From the NCBI RefSeq assembly GCF_016888125.1, contig NZ_JACSWA010000250.1, positions 1-32,202 on the forward strand: 32,202 nucleotides of DNA, read 5' to 3'. The position numbers were made by a program, and so were the translations under genes. This stretch comes from Spirulina sp. CCY15215. GTDB lineage: Bacteria > Cyanobacteriota > Cyanobacteriia > Cyanobacteriales > Spirulinaceae. Shown piece by piece: positions 16,932-25,861 of this stretch. The notes beneath the pieces were generated by a model. That model saw nothing but the letters and a program-made list of their open reading frames with translations, had not been told where the DNA came from and made no database searches. Within the stretch, counting starts at the first letter, position 1. Each line of letters opens with the position of its first letter.

Positions 16932-17185
16932 TCGCAACCTATTTTGCCATGATACCTTGAAATTAGCGGATGAGGGCAAGATAGGTCAGAGAAATTCCCC
17001 TCCTATTTTTCTTTCTCCGATTGATAATTGTCCTCCGAGTGCAACGGCAGATCGAACGGATCTAATCTATCAATTCTATCCCTTGTTGTTTATTGGATGC
17101 GCGATCGCGGGAAAAATATAGAGAAGAAAAGATTTTGTCTTGTTATCGAGGCTCATTTTCTTTCACCACCTAACTAAAAACTGTC

Positions 17186-18724
17186 ATGGATCAAAGCGAT
17201 CGCCGTCCCATCGCCTATCAAAATCGTCTCTTTTGCCGTTTGGACGGTTTGACACCGGAAGAACGGGAAAAACAACGATTGCAGAGGTTAGAACAGTTGA
17301 GATTACTCAATTCCGATACCATTCCCGTTTTTGATGAAGCTGTGCAAACTGCGGCTCGTTTTCTGGGGGGTCGTTCTCTCCATGAGGACACTGGGTTAGG
17401 ATCTCAGCGTTTTCCCCAGATGCCGATTTGTTTTGTCTGCATTCAAGTGAAGGACGAATTATGGCTTAAATCCGCTCTAGGATTATCGCAATTGGGTTTG
17501 ATGAACGATCTGGCTACTCTTCGCAAATTATCTCGCCCAGAATCCTTGTGCCAGTATGTGATTGATGCTGCCAGTCCTTTAGTGATTGCCAATGTTTCCT
17601 GTCATCCTGTTTTTGCTCGTAGTTTATTATTTCAACATTATGGCATCCGCGCTTATTTGGGCGCTCCGTTGATCTCGCGATCGGGGGGATGTATCGGGGC
17701 GATCGCCGTCCTGAATTTAGAACCCTATGACTTTAGCGATCGCGATATTGATTTTTTAACTCTGACTGCACGCTGGTGTATGAGCGAATATGAAGGCTTG
17801 ATGGGGCAATCGATCACTTCTCACTTTCATGTCCCTACCTATCATATTCCCACGGCGATCGCTTCCCCCGCACCCAAATTTCCGAATGGTAAAGATAATG
17901 GCCAAGATGGCGATGAATCAATTCATCTCCTTAAAGTTCGGTTATTGGTCGGACTAACGGAAAATTTACGAAATCCGCTAACATCAGTGATGGGCATGGC
18001 TCGGGTCTTAGAACAAGAAATTTACGGGCCATTGACTGACAAGCAAAAAGAATATCTGGAAATCATTCACACTAGCGGTCAAGAGTTGCTTTCTGTGGTG
18101 GAAGAAATGCTGGCTTTGGCAGTTTTAGACCAAAACAACAACCAATTACAACTGGCTCCTGTGGATGTTGAGATGCTCTGTCAGCAGTCTCTTAATAATT
18201 TACAATCCCTGGCTCAACAACAGCAACAAACCTTGCAAATGTCCGTTGAACCTGGTAATCGTATCTGGTTACTGGATAAAGAAAAGCTCCGTCAAGCACT
18301 TTATTATTTTTGTTACAGTCTGATTTATGCCTCCCATGAGGGAAGTGAGATTCACGTTCACATCTGTCGCAAAATTGAAGACCCCATTCACCCTTTACCG
18401 GTTCTTAATATTTCTCTGTGGACTTCTCACCCCTGTTGGCAGGATGAGGGGATGCGGGCTACAGTAATTCCAGAGCAGAATCGGCGATCGCCTCAACAAA
18501 CTCTACAGTTGCTCATAGAAACGCTACAAACTTATAAGCGCGATCGTCAATCTACTGAGGAAGGAGGACGAGAAACTCTGGGCTTATTATTAGGCTGTCA
18601 TTTACTGGAAATGCACGGAGGCTGGATTTCTTTAGAAGAATCCCGAGCAGGAAGTTATCGTTATATCTTCAAGATTCCCCAGATCGAGCAATCAGATCAG
18701 TTAAAAGTCATAAATCATAACTAA
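17186..18724 (+). CDS. GAF sensor protein with degenerate histidine-kinase core
   Basis: 512 aa. Residues about 40-200 form a GAF domain (SLCQYVIDAASPLVIANV, YLGAPLISRSGGCIGAIAVL). Residues 248-312 look like a HisKA dimerisation helix (GLTENLRNPLTSVMGMARVL). The phospho-accepting His of the usual S-H-E-L-R-x-P is Glu259 here and the next Glu is Asn. The following region matches a HATPase_c fold only weakly: the N-box is LRQALYYFCYSLIYAS without its key Asn, though a late glycine-containing LGLLLGCHLLEMHGGWISL resembles a G-box. So a signalling pseudokinase is likely. It is divergent from the cyclase gene. The last codons fall in an AT-rich repeat. No membrane segment is seen. Confidence 0.85.
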   Translation: MDQSDRRPIAYQNRLFCRLDGLTPEEREKQRLQRLEQLRLLNSDTIPVFDEAVQTAARFLGGRSLHEDTGLGSQRFPQMPICFVCIQVKDELWLKSALGLSQLGLMNDLATLRKLSRPESLCQYVIDAASPLVIANVSCHPVFARSLLFQHYGIRAYLGAPLISRSGGCIGAIAVLNLEPYDFSDRDIDFLTLTARWCMSEYEGLMGQSITSHFHVPTYHIPTAIASPAPKFPNGKDNGQDGDESIHLLKVRLLVGLTENLRNPLTSVMGMARVLEQEIYGPLTDKQKEYLEIIHTSGQELLSVVEEMLALAVLDQNNNQLQLAPVDVEMLCQQSLNNLQSLAQQQQQTLQMSVEPGNRIWLLDKEKLRQALYYFCYSLIYASHEGSEIHVHICRKIEDPIHPLPVLNISLWTSHPCWQDEGMRATVIPEQNRRSPQQTLQLLIETLQTYKRDRQSTEEGGRETLGLLLGCHLLEMHGGWISLEESRAGSYRYIFKIPQIEQSDQLKVINHN

Positions 18725-18762
18725 TAACTCATAAATCATAACTCATAACTCATAACTTAATA
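18710..18762. repeat. AT-rich repeat (CATAACT units)
   Basis: Seven or so overlapping variants of ATAACTCATAA/ATAAATCATAACT span the stop codon of the GAF protein and the following gap. The last residues of that protein (VINHN) are encoded by the repeat. Confidence 0.8.
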
Positions 18763-18827
18763 AATCATCATTTCTTCTCGATTTAGCCCACAATGGAGAT
18801 GGTGAATTGTAAAGGGGTCAAGTTGCG

Positions 18828-21569
18828 GTGGAACGTTTGCAGGGGAATAAAGGGAATAAGAGGGGCTTAAGGATAAGAGGTTTACTGCTCTTTCTAGCTT
18901 TAATTGTCTTGATTGGCTTAAACCCGATCGCCCATGCTTTGACAGAGTTATGGTGGTTTGAAGCTGTTGGGTTTAGTGAAGTATTTTGGACGCTGTTGTT
19001 AGGGCGATCGCTGTCTTGGCTCTTCTTTTTTCTGCTCTTTCTGCTCTTTCTGGGTTTTAATTATCGATTAGCCCTACATTTAACACGGGAGAGAGATTTT
19101 CGGGCTTTACCTGCGAGTAATACTTATGATATTCCTCCCGATGCGGTACATCGGTTAGTTAATTTTCTGGCCATTGCAAGCATTGTTTTCTGCGCTTTAG
19201 TTGCGGCTGCAGCCAATACCGATACTTGGGAAACTGTCTTAAAATTGCTTTGGAGGACGGATTTTGCGATCGCAGACCCCATTTACGATCGCGATATTGG
19301 CTTTTATGTTTTCCAACTCCCTTTCTATATCAGTTTGAGAAATGAACTATTTGCTTTATTTGGAGGTGCATTAGCCCTCTCTATTCCAATTTATGTTCTT
19401 AAAGGTAACATCGATCGCCGTCGGGGATGGAGCAATTTATGCGCGGGTCAAGTTAAAGCACATTTGCTGAGTTTATCATCTGCGATCGCCGTCCTCATTG
19501 CTTTTAGTTATTGGTTACAACGCTATCAGCTTCTTTATTCCACAGAAGGGGTTGTTTTTGGCACCGGATATACGGATGTTCACACCCGCCAAATTGCTCT
19601 AGTTTTAATGAGCTTTTTAGCACTGACTCTCGCTGCTATTTTCTTATTTTCCATCAGTCAAAATCGTTTAACTTTGCCTTTATATTCCGTAGGAATATAT
19701 ATCATCATTGCGCTTATATTTCAAGGCTTAATTCCCATCTTAGAACAGCAATTAGTCGTTGCTCCCAATGAACTGACCAAAGAGAAACCCTATATCGAGC
19801 ATAATATTGAATATACCCAGAAAGCCTACGGATTAGATCAGATTCAAACCCAACTCTATGCCGTTAAATCCAATTTGAATTTGCAAACATTAGAAAACAA
19901 TAAGACAACTATAGATAATATTCGCTTGTGGAATACTCGACCTCTCCTGAGTACCTATAAAGAACTCCAAGAAATTCGTCCTTATTATAATTTTCAGGGT
20001 GTCGATATTGATCGCTACATCCTCGATAAAACCTATCGTCAAGTGATGCTTTCCTTGCGAGAATTGGACTACAACCAAGTCCCCGCACAAGGTAAAACCT
20101 GGGTCAATCAACGCTTAAAATATACTCATGGTTACGGTTTGGTAATGAGTCCAGTCGATCGCGTCAGTCCAGAAGGTTTACCGCAATTATTAATCAAAGA
20201 TATTCCTCCCATTTCAGAAACCGATCTAACCGTTGACCAACCGAGAATTTATTATGGCGAAAACACCGATCGCTATATTTTCACGGGCATGAGTACCGAT
20301 GAATTTGATTATCCTTTCGGGCAGGAAAATGCCGCAAATCGTTATTCAGGGCAGGGTGGAGTTGCTATTCCTAGCTTTTTTCACCGTCTCGTTTATGCTT
20401 ATCATTTCGGCAATTTAAAGATTCTCATCTCTGGGTATTTTACCCCCGAATCGCGCATTTTATACCATCGCCAAATCCGCGATCGCGTGCAGCGAATTGT
20501 CCCTTTTCTAACATTAGATCAAGATGCTTATCCCGTTATTGTTGACGGACGCTTAAAATGGATTATTGATGCTTATACAACTAGCGATCGCTACCCTTAT
20601 TCAGAACCTTCTCCGGGAGGATTCAATTATATTCGCAATTCCGTCAAAATTGTGATCGATGCCTATGACGGAATCCCAGAATTTTTGGCAATAGATGAAG
20701 ACGATCCAATCTTAAGCACTTATCGTCGTATATTCCCCGATCTTTTTCAATCTTCAGAAGCAATTCCTACCGCGATCGCCAGCCATTTTCGCTATCCCAT
20801 CGACCTTTTTCAAGTTCAAGCAGCGAAGTATCTAACCTATCACATGACCAACCCTGAAGTATTTTATAATCGAGAAGATATGTGGGCAGTTCCTCAACAA
20901 ATTTATGAAGATAAAGAAGAGATCATGAATCCCTATTATGCGATCATGCGCCTTCCTCAATCCAAACAAGAAGAATTTGTCTTGGTTTTACCTTTTACTC
21001 CTGTTGAAAAAGCAAATATGGTAGCTTGGATGGCTGCACGTTCCGACGGAGAAAACTATGGTAAAATTTTGGTCTATAAGTTTTCTAAACAGCAACTTAT
21101 TTTCGGACCGATGCAGCAAGAAGCAAGAATCGATCAAAATACCACGATTTCCGAACAATTGACCTTATGGAGTCAAAAAGGATCGAAAGTTATTCGGGGA
21201 GATTTATTGATTATTCCCATTGAAGATTCTTTACTTTATATCGAACCAGTTTACTTAAGAGCAGAAACAGGGCAATTACCAGAACTAAAACGAGTGATTG
21301 CAATTTACGATCAAAAAAGTGTCATGGAAAAAGACCTAAAATCTGCTTTAGCGGCACTTTTTGGCTCTTCTTCTTCAGTTACTTCTCAACTACAAACAGG
21401 GGATGAAGCTGGAAAAGATACTCTTGAATCTTCTCCCTTGATTCAATCTGCCCTAGAAACATATCAGAATGCACAGGAGGCTTTGCAGTCTGGAAATTGG
21501 ACTGAATACGGTCGCTTAAACGAAGAATTAGGAAAAATTCTCTTACAGTTAAATGGGGAGGAAAATTAG
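18828..21569 (+). CDS. UPF0182 family membrane protein
   Basis: 913 aa, normal length for UPF0182 (COG1615), a large conserved membrane family without an established function. The first about 310 residues hold seven hydrophobic segments (LLLFLALIVLIGL, FFFLLFLLFLGF, LVNFLAIASIVFCALVAAA and others). The long remainder (about 320-913) is soluble and probably outside, with family motifs such as YTDVHTRQIAL, VDRVSPEGLPQLLIKDIPP, IYYGENTDRYIFTG and RLVYAYHFGNLKILIS. GTG is used as start, with AAGGGG about 12 bases upstream; no ATG fits before the first membrane segment. The C-terminal about 50 residues are helical (ALETYQNAQEALQSGNWTEY), as usual. It appears monocistronic and converges on the DUF4335 gene. 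Confidence 0.93.
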   Translation: MERLQGNKGNKRGLRIRGLLLFLALIVLIGLNPIAHALTELWWFEAVGFSEVFWTLLLGRSLSWLFFFLLFLLFLGFNYRLALHLTRERDFRALPASNTYDIPPDAVHRLVNFLAIASIVFCALVAAAANTDTWETVLKLLWRTDFAIADPIYDRDIGFYVFQLPFYISLRNELFALFGGALALSIPIYVLKGNIDRRRGWSNLCAGQVKAHLLSLSSAIAVLIAFSYWLQRYQLLYSTEGVVFGTGYTDVHTRQIALVLMSFLALTLAAIFLFSISQNRLTLPLYSVGIYIIIALIFQGLIPILEQQLVVAPNELTKEKPYIEHNIEYTQKAYGLDQIQTQLYAVKSNLNLQTLENNKTTIDNIRLWNTRPLLSTYKELQEIRPYYNFQGVDIDRYILDKTYRQVMLSLRELDYNQVPAQGKTWVNQRLKYTHGYGLVMSPVDRVSPEGLPQLLIKDIPPISETDLTVDQPRIYYGENTDRYIFTGMSTDEFDYPFGQENAANRYSGQGGVAIPSFFHRLVYAYHFGNLKILISGYFTPESRILYHRQIRDRVQRIVPFLTLDQDAYPVIVDGRLKWIIDAYTTSDRYPYSEPSPGGFNYIRNSVKIVIDAYDGIPEFLAIDEDDPILSTYRRIFPDLFQSSEAIPTAIASHFRYPIDLFQVQAAKYLTYHMTNPEVFYNREDMWAVPQQIYEDKEEIMNPYYAIMRLPQSKQEEFVLVLPFTPVEKANMVAWMAARSDGENYGKILVYKFSKQQLIFGPMQQEARIDQNTTISEQLTLWSQKGSKVIRGDLLIIPIEDSLLYIEPVYLRAETGQLPELKRVIAIYDQKSVMEKDLKSALAALFGSSSSVTSQLQTGDEAGKDTLESSPLIQSALETYQNAQEALQSGNWTEYGRLNEELGKILLQLNGEEN

Positions 21570-21652
21570 GGATTAGCAGCAGGTGAAAAAATGTTATTCT
21601 GACCCTAGAACTCTCAAGGGTTTAGTGGTGAGAGTAGGTCAATTACAAACAA

Positions 21653-23017
21653 CTAATAAGTACCTAGTTCGATCGCGCCATTTTTGAGAAAAACAACGCG
21701 GAATTGAGCAAGGGCTTTTTGCGGTACAACAGTTCCGTTTTTTTCGCCAATTCCTGCTGCTTGAGGATTGAGTAATTTGGGCAAAGGGGTTTCTTGCTGT
21801 AAGAGGTAAGCATTGCCATCCAAATACTCATAATCGGCGATTTCCCCCGTTTCCGTGACACCAATACGGAAAGGCAGATCCGCTACAACTGGGGTTTCTG
21901 GAGTCCAAGCAGTCTGTAATTTCTCCCTCATGGCTTCCCGCAGATTCCTCAAGATTTCGGGGTCTTCAATGCGTTCTCCTAAAGTAGCATTACCCTTGCG
22001 CCCAGCTAAGGGGCTAATGATGGTTGTACCATTGCGGGTGAAAGTAAACTCAAACTCGGCGATCGCCTCTTTTTGGGCAATATCATCCTCCGTGGGAAGA
22101 AAACGCAATTTGGCAAGAGGAGTTAATTCCGTTTCGGCTTCAGTGGTTTCTCCCGTAGGTTCATAGTCAATGATCGAGCCATCCAAAGTAGCAGTAATCT
22201 GATAAGTGAGGTTTTGCTGGATCGCCTCGCGATTGTCCCAAGCGTTTTCAATTTCTCGGCGCAGATAGCGTTGCAGAAAACTAATCTCCGTCGGTTCTTC
22301 AATTTTGGGAGCATCTGTTAGTAATGCTTGTAAATCTTCTGGAGAGATAGGTGGCGCAGATGGTTCGCTCTGGGACTCCTCTGGGGCGTTCTCGCTGCTC
22401 GTTTCCCCTTGGATAACCTCTGGGTCTTTCACCTTGGGAATAGGCAGTATAAAGAGCAAAGATGCGGCGATCGCCAAACTGCCTATCCCCGTTATCATCG
22501 GTGTTGCCCGCTTAGTCAAAGGAATATCGGCTTTGCGATGGCGACGGCTAACCGGAATCAAATGAAGAGACAAATCCGGTAAAGTCCGAGTATCAGCAAA
22601 TAACTGATCCACCGCTTCCACGAGGTCGAAAAGTTGAATCGTGTTGAGATCGAAATGTAAGGGTTTCGACTCTTCCGCATCATCCCCTTCAGATTTATGC
22701 TGCCAGAGGAGATGATGAATATCGGGATTATTTCCCTTTAATAAGCGCACGCTTTCGTTGGGATGTTCTAACTCCACTGGGTGGCGAATACCGCTTAAGA
22801 ATTCTTGAGCATAAGCACTAACCGCTTTAACCAAACTATAAAGAAAATCCTTTCCTCCCGATAGAGGCTGTTCTATCCCCGTAAAACTACATTCAGCATG
22901 AACGAGAATCGAGAGTAGGGGGCGGCGATCGCTCGGGTTGCCTTCTAGATTCTCATTGTCCAATCCTTCCAAAACAAGCCGACAATTGGGCAAATTATAC
23001 TGGCGTTTAATTGTCAT
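21653..23017 (-). CDS. DUF4335 domain-containing protein
   Basis: 454 aa. The N-terminal half (about 1-160) is the cyanobacterial DUF4335 domain: MTIKRQYNLPNCRLVLEGL, PLLSILVHAECSF and GGKDFLYSLVKAVSAYAQEF. A membrane segment at about 175-195 (ITGIGSLAIAASLLFILPIP) is followed by an acidic, Ser/Pro/Glu-rich linker and then two similar segments of about 95 residues. Each segment contains a mixed helix and a beta pattern: LTYQITATLDGSIIDYEPTG and LPFRIGVTETGEIADYEYLD. Its start overlaps the DUF3038 stop by four bases, so the two are co-translated. Function unknown; the adjacency of the two families is a cyanobacterial signature. Confidence 0.9.
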   Translation of the reverse strand: MTIKRQYNLPNCRLVLEGLDNENLEGNPSDRRPLLSILVHAECSFTGIEQPLSGGKDFLYSLVKAVSAYAQEFLSGIRHPVELEHPNESVRLLKGNNPDIHHLLWQHKSEGDDAEESKPLHFDLNTIQLFDLVEAVDQLFADTRTLPDLSLHLIPVSRRHRKADIPLTKRATPMITGIGSLAIAASLLFILPIPKVKDPEVIQGETSSENAPEESQSEPSAPPISPEDLQALLTDAPKIEEPTEISFLQRYLRREIENAWDNREAIQQNLTYQITATLDGSIIDYEPTGETTEAETELTPLAKLRFLPTEDDIAQKEAIAEFEFTFTRNGTTIISPLAGRKGNATLGERIEDPEILRNLREAMREKLQTAWTPETPVVADLPFRIGVTETGEIADYEYLDGNAYLLQQETPLPKLLNPQAAGIGEKNGTVVPQKALAQFRVVFLKNGAIELGTY

Positions 23018-23640
23018 AATACTTCTCCATCAAACAAACTAACCCAAAATCGTTGCATTCCAGCCGTCCCCGTGCAGAAAAGTAGTTGCCCCAACAAGGA
23101 CATGGCCAAATCATTCAATCGTTCGTCACTGGACAAATAAAAGGCAACTTTCGCCCGTTTAGAATTCATGCGACCGCGAAAATGCGCCCGAAAGCGTTCT
23201 AAATATTCAGAGAGGCGAAAATGTTGTTCTAAGGGTAGTCCCTTTTGTTGAATTTGCTGACGTGCCACGAGTAACTGGCGAATCAATACCGTCAGTTTTC
23301 GCGCCCGAAAGCTGGCAATCATCGTTAAGGCCTTGGCTTGATTCACCGTGAGAGAATCCCGGCTGTGCGATCGCCGCCAAGGATTGGAACAGCGCAACCG
23401 CCATAAAGTGACACGATTATCAATAATACTTTGTAATTCTAATTCTTGGGCAGTAGCCAGCATATGTTCTGAACTCCCCAACTCTAGTGCTTCGAGAGCC
23501 AGCAAAATTAGGTCAATTTTCTGTTGCACGCGAGGAGAACATTCCTGAACACCTGGCAAGTTTGGCAAATTGTCCAAAACTAAGAGTTTTGAACGCTTTG
23601 ACGGATTGGATTCGGACTTGACGCTTGCAGCTTGACTCAT
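23014..23640 (-). CDS. DUF3038 domain-containing protein
   Basis: 208 aa. After a Ser/Lys-rich leader the product is almost entirely helical: VQQKIDLILLALEALELGSSE, IDNRVTLWRLRCSNPWRRSH, VNQAKALTMIASFRARKLTV and LSEYLERFRAHFRGRMN. It matches the cyanobacterial DUF3038 family by memory, without a known activity. No membrane segment is present. It is the first gene of a tight pair with DUF4335 (ATGA overlap) and lies 75 bases downstream of a 54-aa ORF on the same strand, so all three may be one transcript. Confidence 0.9.
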   Translation of the reverse strand: MSQAASVKSESNPSKRSKLLVLDNLPNLPGVQECSPRVQQKIDLILLALEALELGSSEHMLATAQELELQSIIDNRVTLWRLRCSNPWRRSHSRDSLTVNQAKALTMIASFRARKLTVLIRQLLVARQQIQQKGLPLEQHFRLSEYLERFRAHFRGRMNSKRAKVAFYLSSDERLNDLAMSLLGQLLFCTGTAGMQRFWVSLFDGEVL

Positions 23641-23715
23641 TAAACAATTATCAATTATTAATGGGGAAAAATAAAGAAACCAATAATTAATGATTTAGAT
23701 TCAGCCTAGCAAAGT

Positions 23716-23880
23716 TTAGGCTGAAAAAAAAGCGACAAATTCCCGATACAGCAGATTGACAAACTTACGGGGGAGTTTGCTGGCGTGATGCTTCCCCGAG
23801 GGGTTTTCCGCCTTGAGGAACTTGTCTCCTAGGTTGGTTTCTGGGGTAATGGGTTCGCGATCGCCACCGTTGCGGGTCAT
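23716..23880 (-). CDS. 54-aa ORF upstream of the DUF3038 gene
   Basis: ATG at 23880, TAA at 23716-23718, minus strand. The peptide begins MTRNGGDREPITPETNLGDK and contains ENPSGKHHASKLPRKFVN, then LLYREFVAFFSA. It is rich in charged residues, its codons include a HIP1 site, and it reads like a real small protein, with a disordered N-terminus and one amphipathic helix. The ribosome site is weak. The stop lies in a hairpin (23701-23724, TCAGCCTA/TAGGCTGA). I recognise no family. The placement, same strand and just before the DUF3038-DUF4335 pair, suggests a role with them. Confidence 0.5.
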   Translation of the reverse strand: MTRNGGDREPITPETNLGDKFLKAENPSGKHHASKLPRKFVNLLYREFVAFFSA

Positions 23881-23958
23881 TTGTGTTACCAGGGGAGGAA
23901 GTCGCTACAATTTAGACCAGAGAACCAGTAGGAAAAAGTTAATCTCCTTAGCAATGCA

Positions 23959-24534
23959 ATGAATGCTGTCACCCTCAATATCAATGCGATCGCTTCCTTC
24001 ACAGACGAGCAGTTTTTTCAACTCTGTCAGGATAATCGCGATTTAAGATTAGAACGAACTGTGGAAGGAGAATTGATTATTATGCCTCCAACGGGATGGA
24101 TTAGTGGTAATCGTAATTCTAAATTAACGGCTCGTTTAGAGCTTTGGGCTGAAAATGACGATACTGGATTCACATTCGACTCTTCTACCGGTTATAAACT
24201 CCCCAATGGTGCAGAACGTTCTCCCGATGCGTCATGGGTAAAACGAGAGAGAATTGAAGCGTTAAATTTGCGACCGAATCAATTTTTACCTCTGGCTCCT
24301 GATTTGGCGATCGAGTTACGTTCTGCAACGGATAGTTTGACGGTATTGCAGCAAAAAATGCAGGAATATATGAGATGTGGAGTGCGTTTAGGATGGTTGA
24401 TCGATCCGCAACATAATCGGGTTGAAGTTTATCGCCAAGATCGGGATGTTGAGATTTTAGAAGCCCCTAGTTACTTATCGGGAGAAGATGTATTATTGGG
24501 ATTTGAGTTGAATTTGAGAGGGATTTTGGGTTAG
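23959..24534 (+). CDS. Uma2 family putative endonuclease
   Basis: 191 aa. Uma2 (formerly DUF820) proteins share the PD-(D/E)XK nuclease core and are multiplied in cyanobacteria; their targets are mostly unknown. Visible motifs: LERTVEGELIIMPPTGWISG at the N-terminus, SPDASWVKRERIEAL with Asp90, APDLAIELRSATDSL with Glu119, and KMQEYMRCGVRLGWLIDP with Lys133. The C-terminal YRQDRDVEILEAPSYLSGED is also typical. The core is intact, so it is not obviously a pseudogene. No antitoxin-like partner lies next to it. The ATG is the first in-frame start; no strong ribosome site is seen. Confidence 0.9.
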   Translation: MNAVTLNINAIASFTDEQFFQLCQDNRDLRLERTVEGELIIMPPTGWISGNRNSKLTARLELWAENDDTGFTFDSSTGYKLPNGAERSPDASWVKRERIEALNLRPNQFLPLAPDLAIELRSATDSLTVLQQKMQEYMRCGVRLGWLIDPQHNRVEVYRQDRDVEILEAPSYLSGEDVLLGFELNLRGILG

Positions 24535-24600
24535 TCCTAATCGTAACAGTTATCTTTGTTTTCATTATTGAACTCTTCATATTTTGATGCTGCGAGATTC

Positions 24601-24626
24601 GGGAGAAGTGCGATCGCCCTTCTCCC
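24601..24626. repeat. 26-bp inverted repeat around a HIP1 site
   Basis: GGGAGAAG and CTTCTCCC flank a core containing GCGATCGC. The stem could extend through the palindromic core. No T run follows, so a terminator role for the Uma2 gene is unproven. Confidence 0.6.
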
Positions 24627-24692
24627 TAAATTTAAAATTTCCTATCCCCTCAAGTCGCGCTAAAGTATTGGAGATCGAGAAACAAATCCTGA

Positions 24693-25832
24693 ATGAAAAC
24701 AGCCTTAGTCCATGAATGGTTAACCCCCCAAGCAACCGGAGGATCAGAATTAGTCGTACAGGAAATTCTCCAGCACGTCGAAGCGGATCTCTATGCTTTA
24801 ATTGACTTTGAATCGGTTAACCCAGAGAGTTACTTATACCGGCGCAAAATTGGTCATACCTTCCTACAACATTTTCCCCTCGCCCGCAACGGTGTACAAA
24901 AATATTTACCCTTTCTTCCCTTCGCGATCGAACAACTGGACCTAGGAGAATACGATCTCATTCTCTCCTCTTCCCACGCCGTCGCCAAAGGAGTCCTCAC
25001 CCGCCCCCACCAACTCCATCTCTGCTACTGTCACACCCCCATGCGTTACGCTTGGGATTTAACCTTTGATTACCTCCACAGCAGCCCCATGGGACAGGGA
25101 ATTCCCGGTTTATTCTCTCGCTATATTCTCCATCGCCTGCGAGAATGGGATGTTATTTCCGCCAACCGCGTTGATTATTTTATCGCTAACTCCCAATATA
25201 CAGCCCGTCGTATCTGGCGCTGTTACCGACGCAAAGCCGAAGTTATTTATCCTCCCGTAGACTGCGATCGCTTCTCTTTTTCTCCTCAAAAAGAAGACTT
25301 TTATCTGGTTGTTTCCCGTTTAGTTAGTTATAAAAAAGTGGCTTTAATTGTCGCAGCATTCAATCAATTAGAACTCCCCCTCGTAGTCATTGGTGATGGC
25401 ACCGAGTTAACCCGTATTAAAGCCATAGCCCGCGATAATATTCAAGTGTTAGGATCGCAACCAAATACAGTTGTAGAACAGTACATGGCCAAAGCCAAAG
25501 CCTTCGTTTATGCCGCTTGCGAGGACTTTGGAATTGCTCCTGTTGAGGCACAAGCGTGCGGAACTCCCGTCATTGCTTATGGTAAGGGGGGAGCATTGGA
25601 AACGGTCCGAGATGTGCGACAATTTCCCCAAACGGGGACGGGATTGCATTTTACCCCCCAAACCGCCGAGGCATTGGTCGAAGCCGTCAAGATTTTTACC
25701 CAATTACCAGGAAAAATCGAGCCGGAAATATGCCGCCAAAACGCCGAACGGTTTACCCCCCAAGTTTTCTCTCAGCAGTATCTTGCTTTTATCGATCGCT
25801 GCTGTCAAGAATGGGAAAACGCGAATCGCTGA
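24693..25832 (+). CDS. GT4 glycosyltransferase (exopolysaccharide)
   Basis: 379 aa GT-B fold retaining glycosyltransferase. The N-terminal domain starts MKTALVHEWLTPQATGGSEL, with the Gly-rich acceptor loop. CYCHTPMRYAWDLTFDYL lies in the middle, and the donor half has SRLVSYKKVALIVAAF. The GT4 E-x7-E motif spans Glu277 to Glu285 (EDFGIAPVEAQACGTPVIAYG), followed by GGALETV. Close relatives by memory are mannosyl- or related transferases of capsule and exopolysaccharide clusters. The actual sugar is not readable; GDP-mannose or GDP-fucose would fit the downstream gmd and fcl. It is the first gene of a same-strand block, 29 bases before the sugar-phosphate transferase gene. Confidence 0.9.
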   Translation: MKTALVHEWLTPQATGGSELVVQEILQHVEADLYALIDFESVNPESYLYRRKIGHTFLQHFPLARNGVQKYLPFLPFAIEQLDLGEYDLILSSSHAVAKGVLTRPHQLHLCYCHTPMRYAWDLTFDYLHSSPMGQGIPGLFSRYILHRLREWDVISANRVDYFIANSQYTARRIWRCYRRKAEVIYPPVDCDRFSFSPQKEDFYLVVSRLVSYKKVALIVAAFNQLELPLVVIGDGTELTRIKAIARDNIQVLGSQPNTVVEQYMAKAKAFVYAACEDFGIAPVEAQACGTPVIAYGKGGALETVRDVRQFPQTGTGLHFTPQTAEALVEAVKIFTQLPGKIEPEICRQNAERFTPQVFSQQYLAFIDRCCQEWENANR

Positions 25833-25861
25833 AAGGCTTTGTGGTGAATTTGAGGAGTACA

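Noticed and set aside
16819-17121. Plus-strand ORF starting MATKPLRCPILF
   Set aside because: Its first half is the translated palindromic array and the rest has no protein character.
21855-22565. Plus-strand ORFs opposite DUF4335
   Set aside because: They are fragmented shadows of the DUF4335 gene, whose sense frame is long and matches a known family.
23701-23724. Hairpin TCAGCCTA/TAGGCTGA as terminator
   Set aside because: On neither strand does a T run follow the stem in the transcript direction; on the minus strand the T run comes before it, inside the 54-aa ORF.
25730-25861. Longer start for the sugar-phosphate transferase
   Set aside because: It would overlap the GT4 gene by about 100 bases, while the ATG at 25862 has a strong ribosome site.
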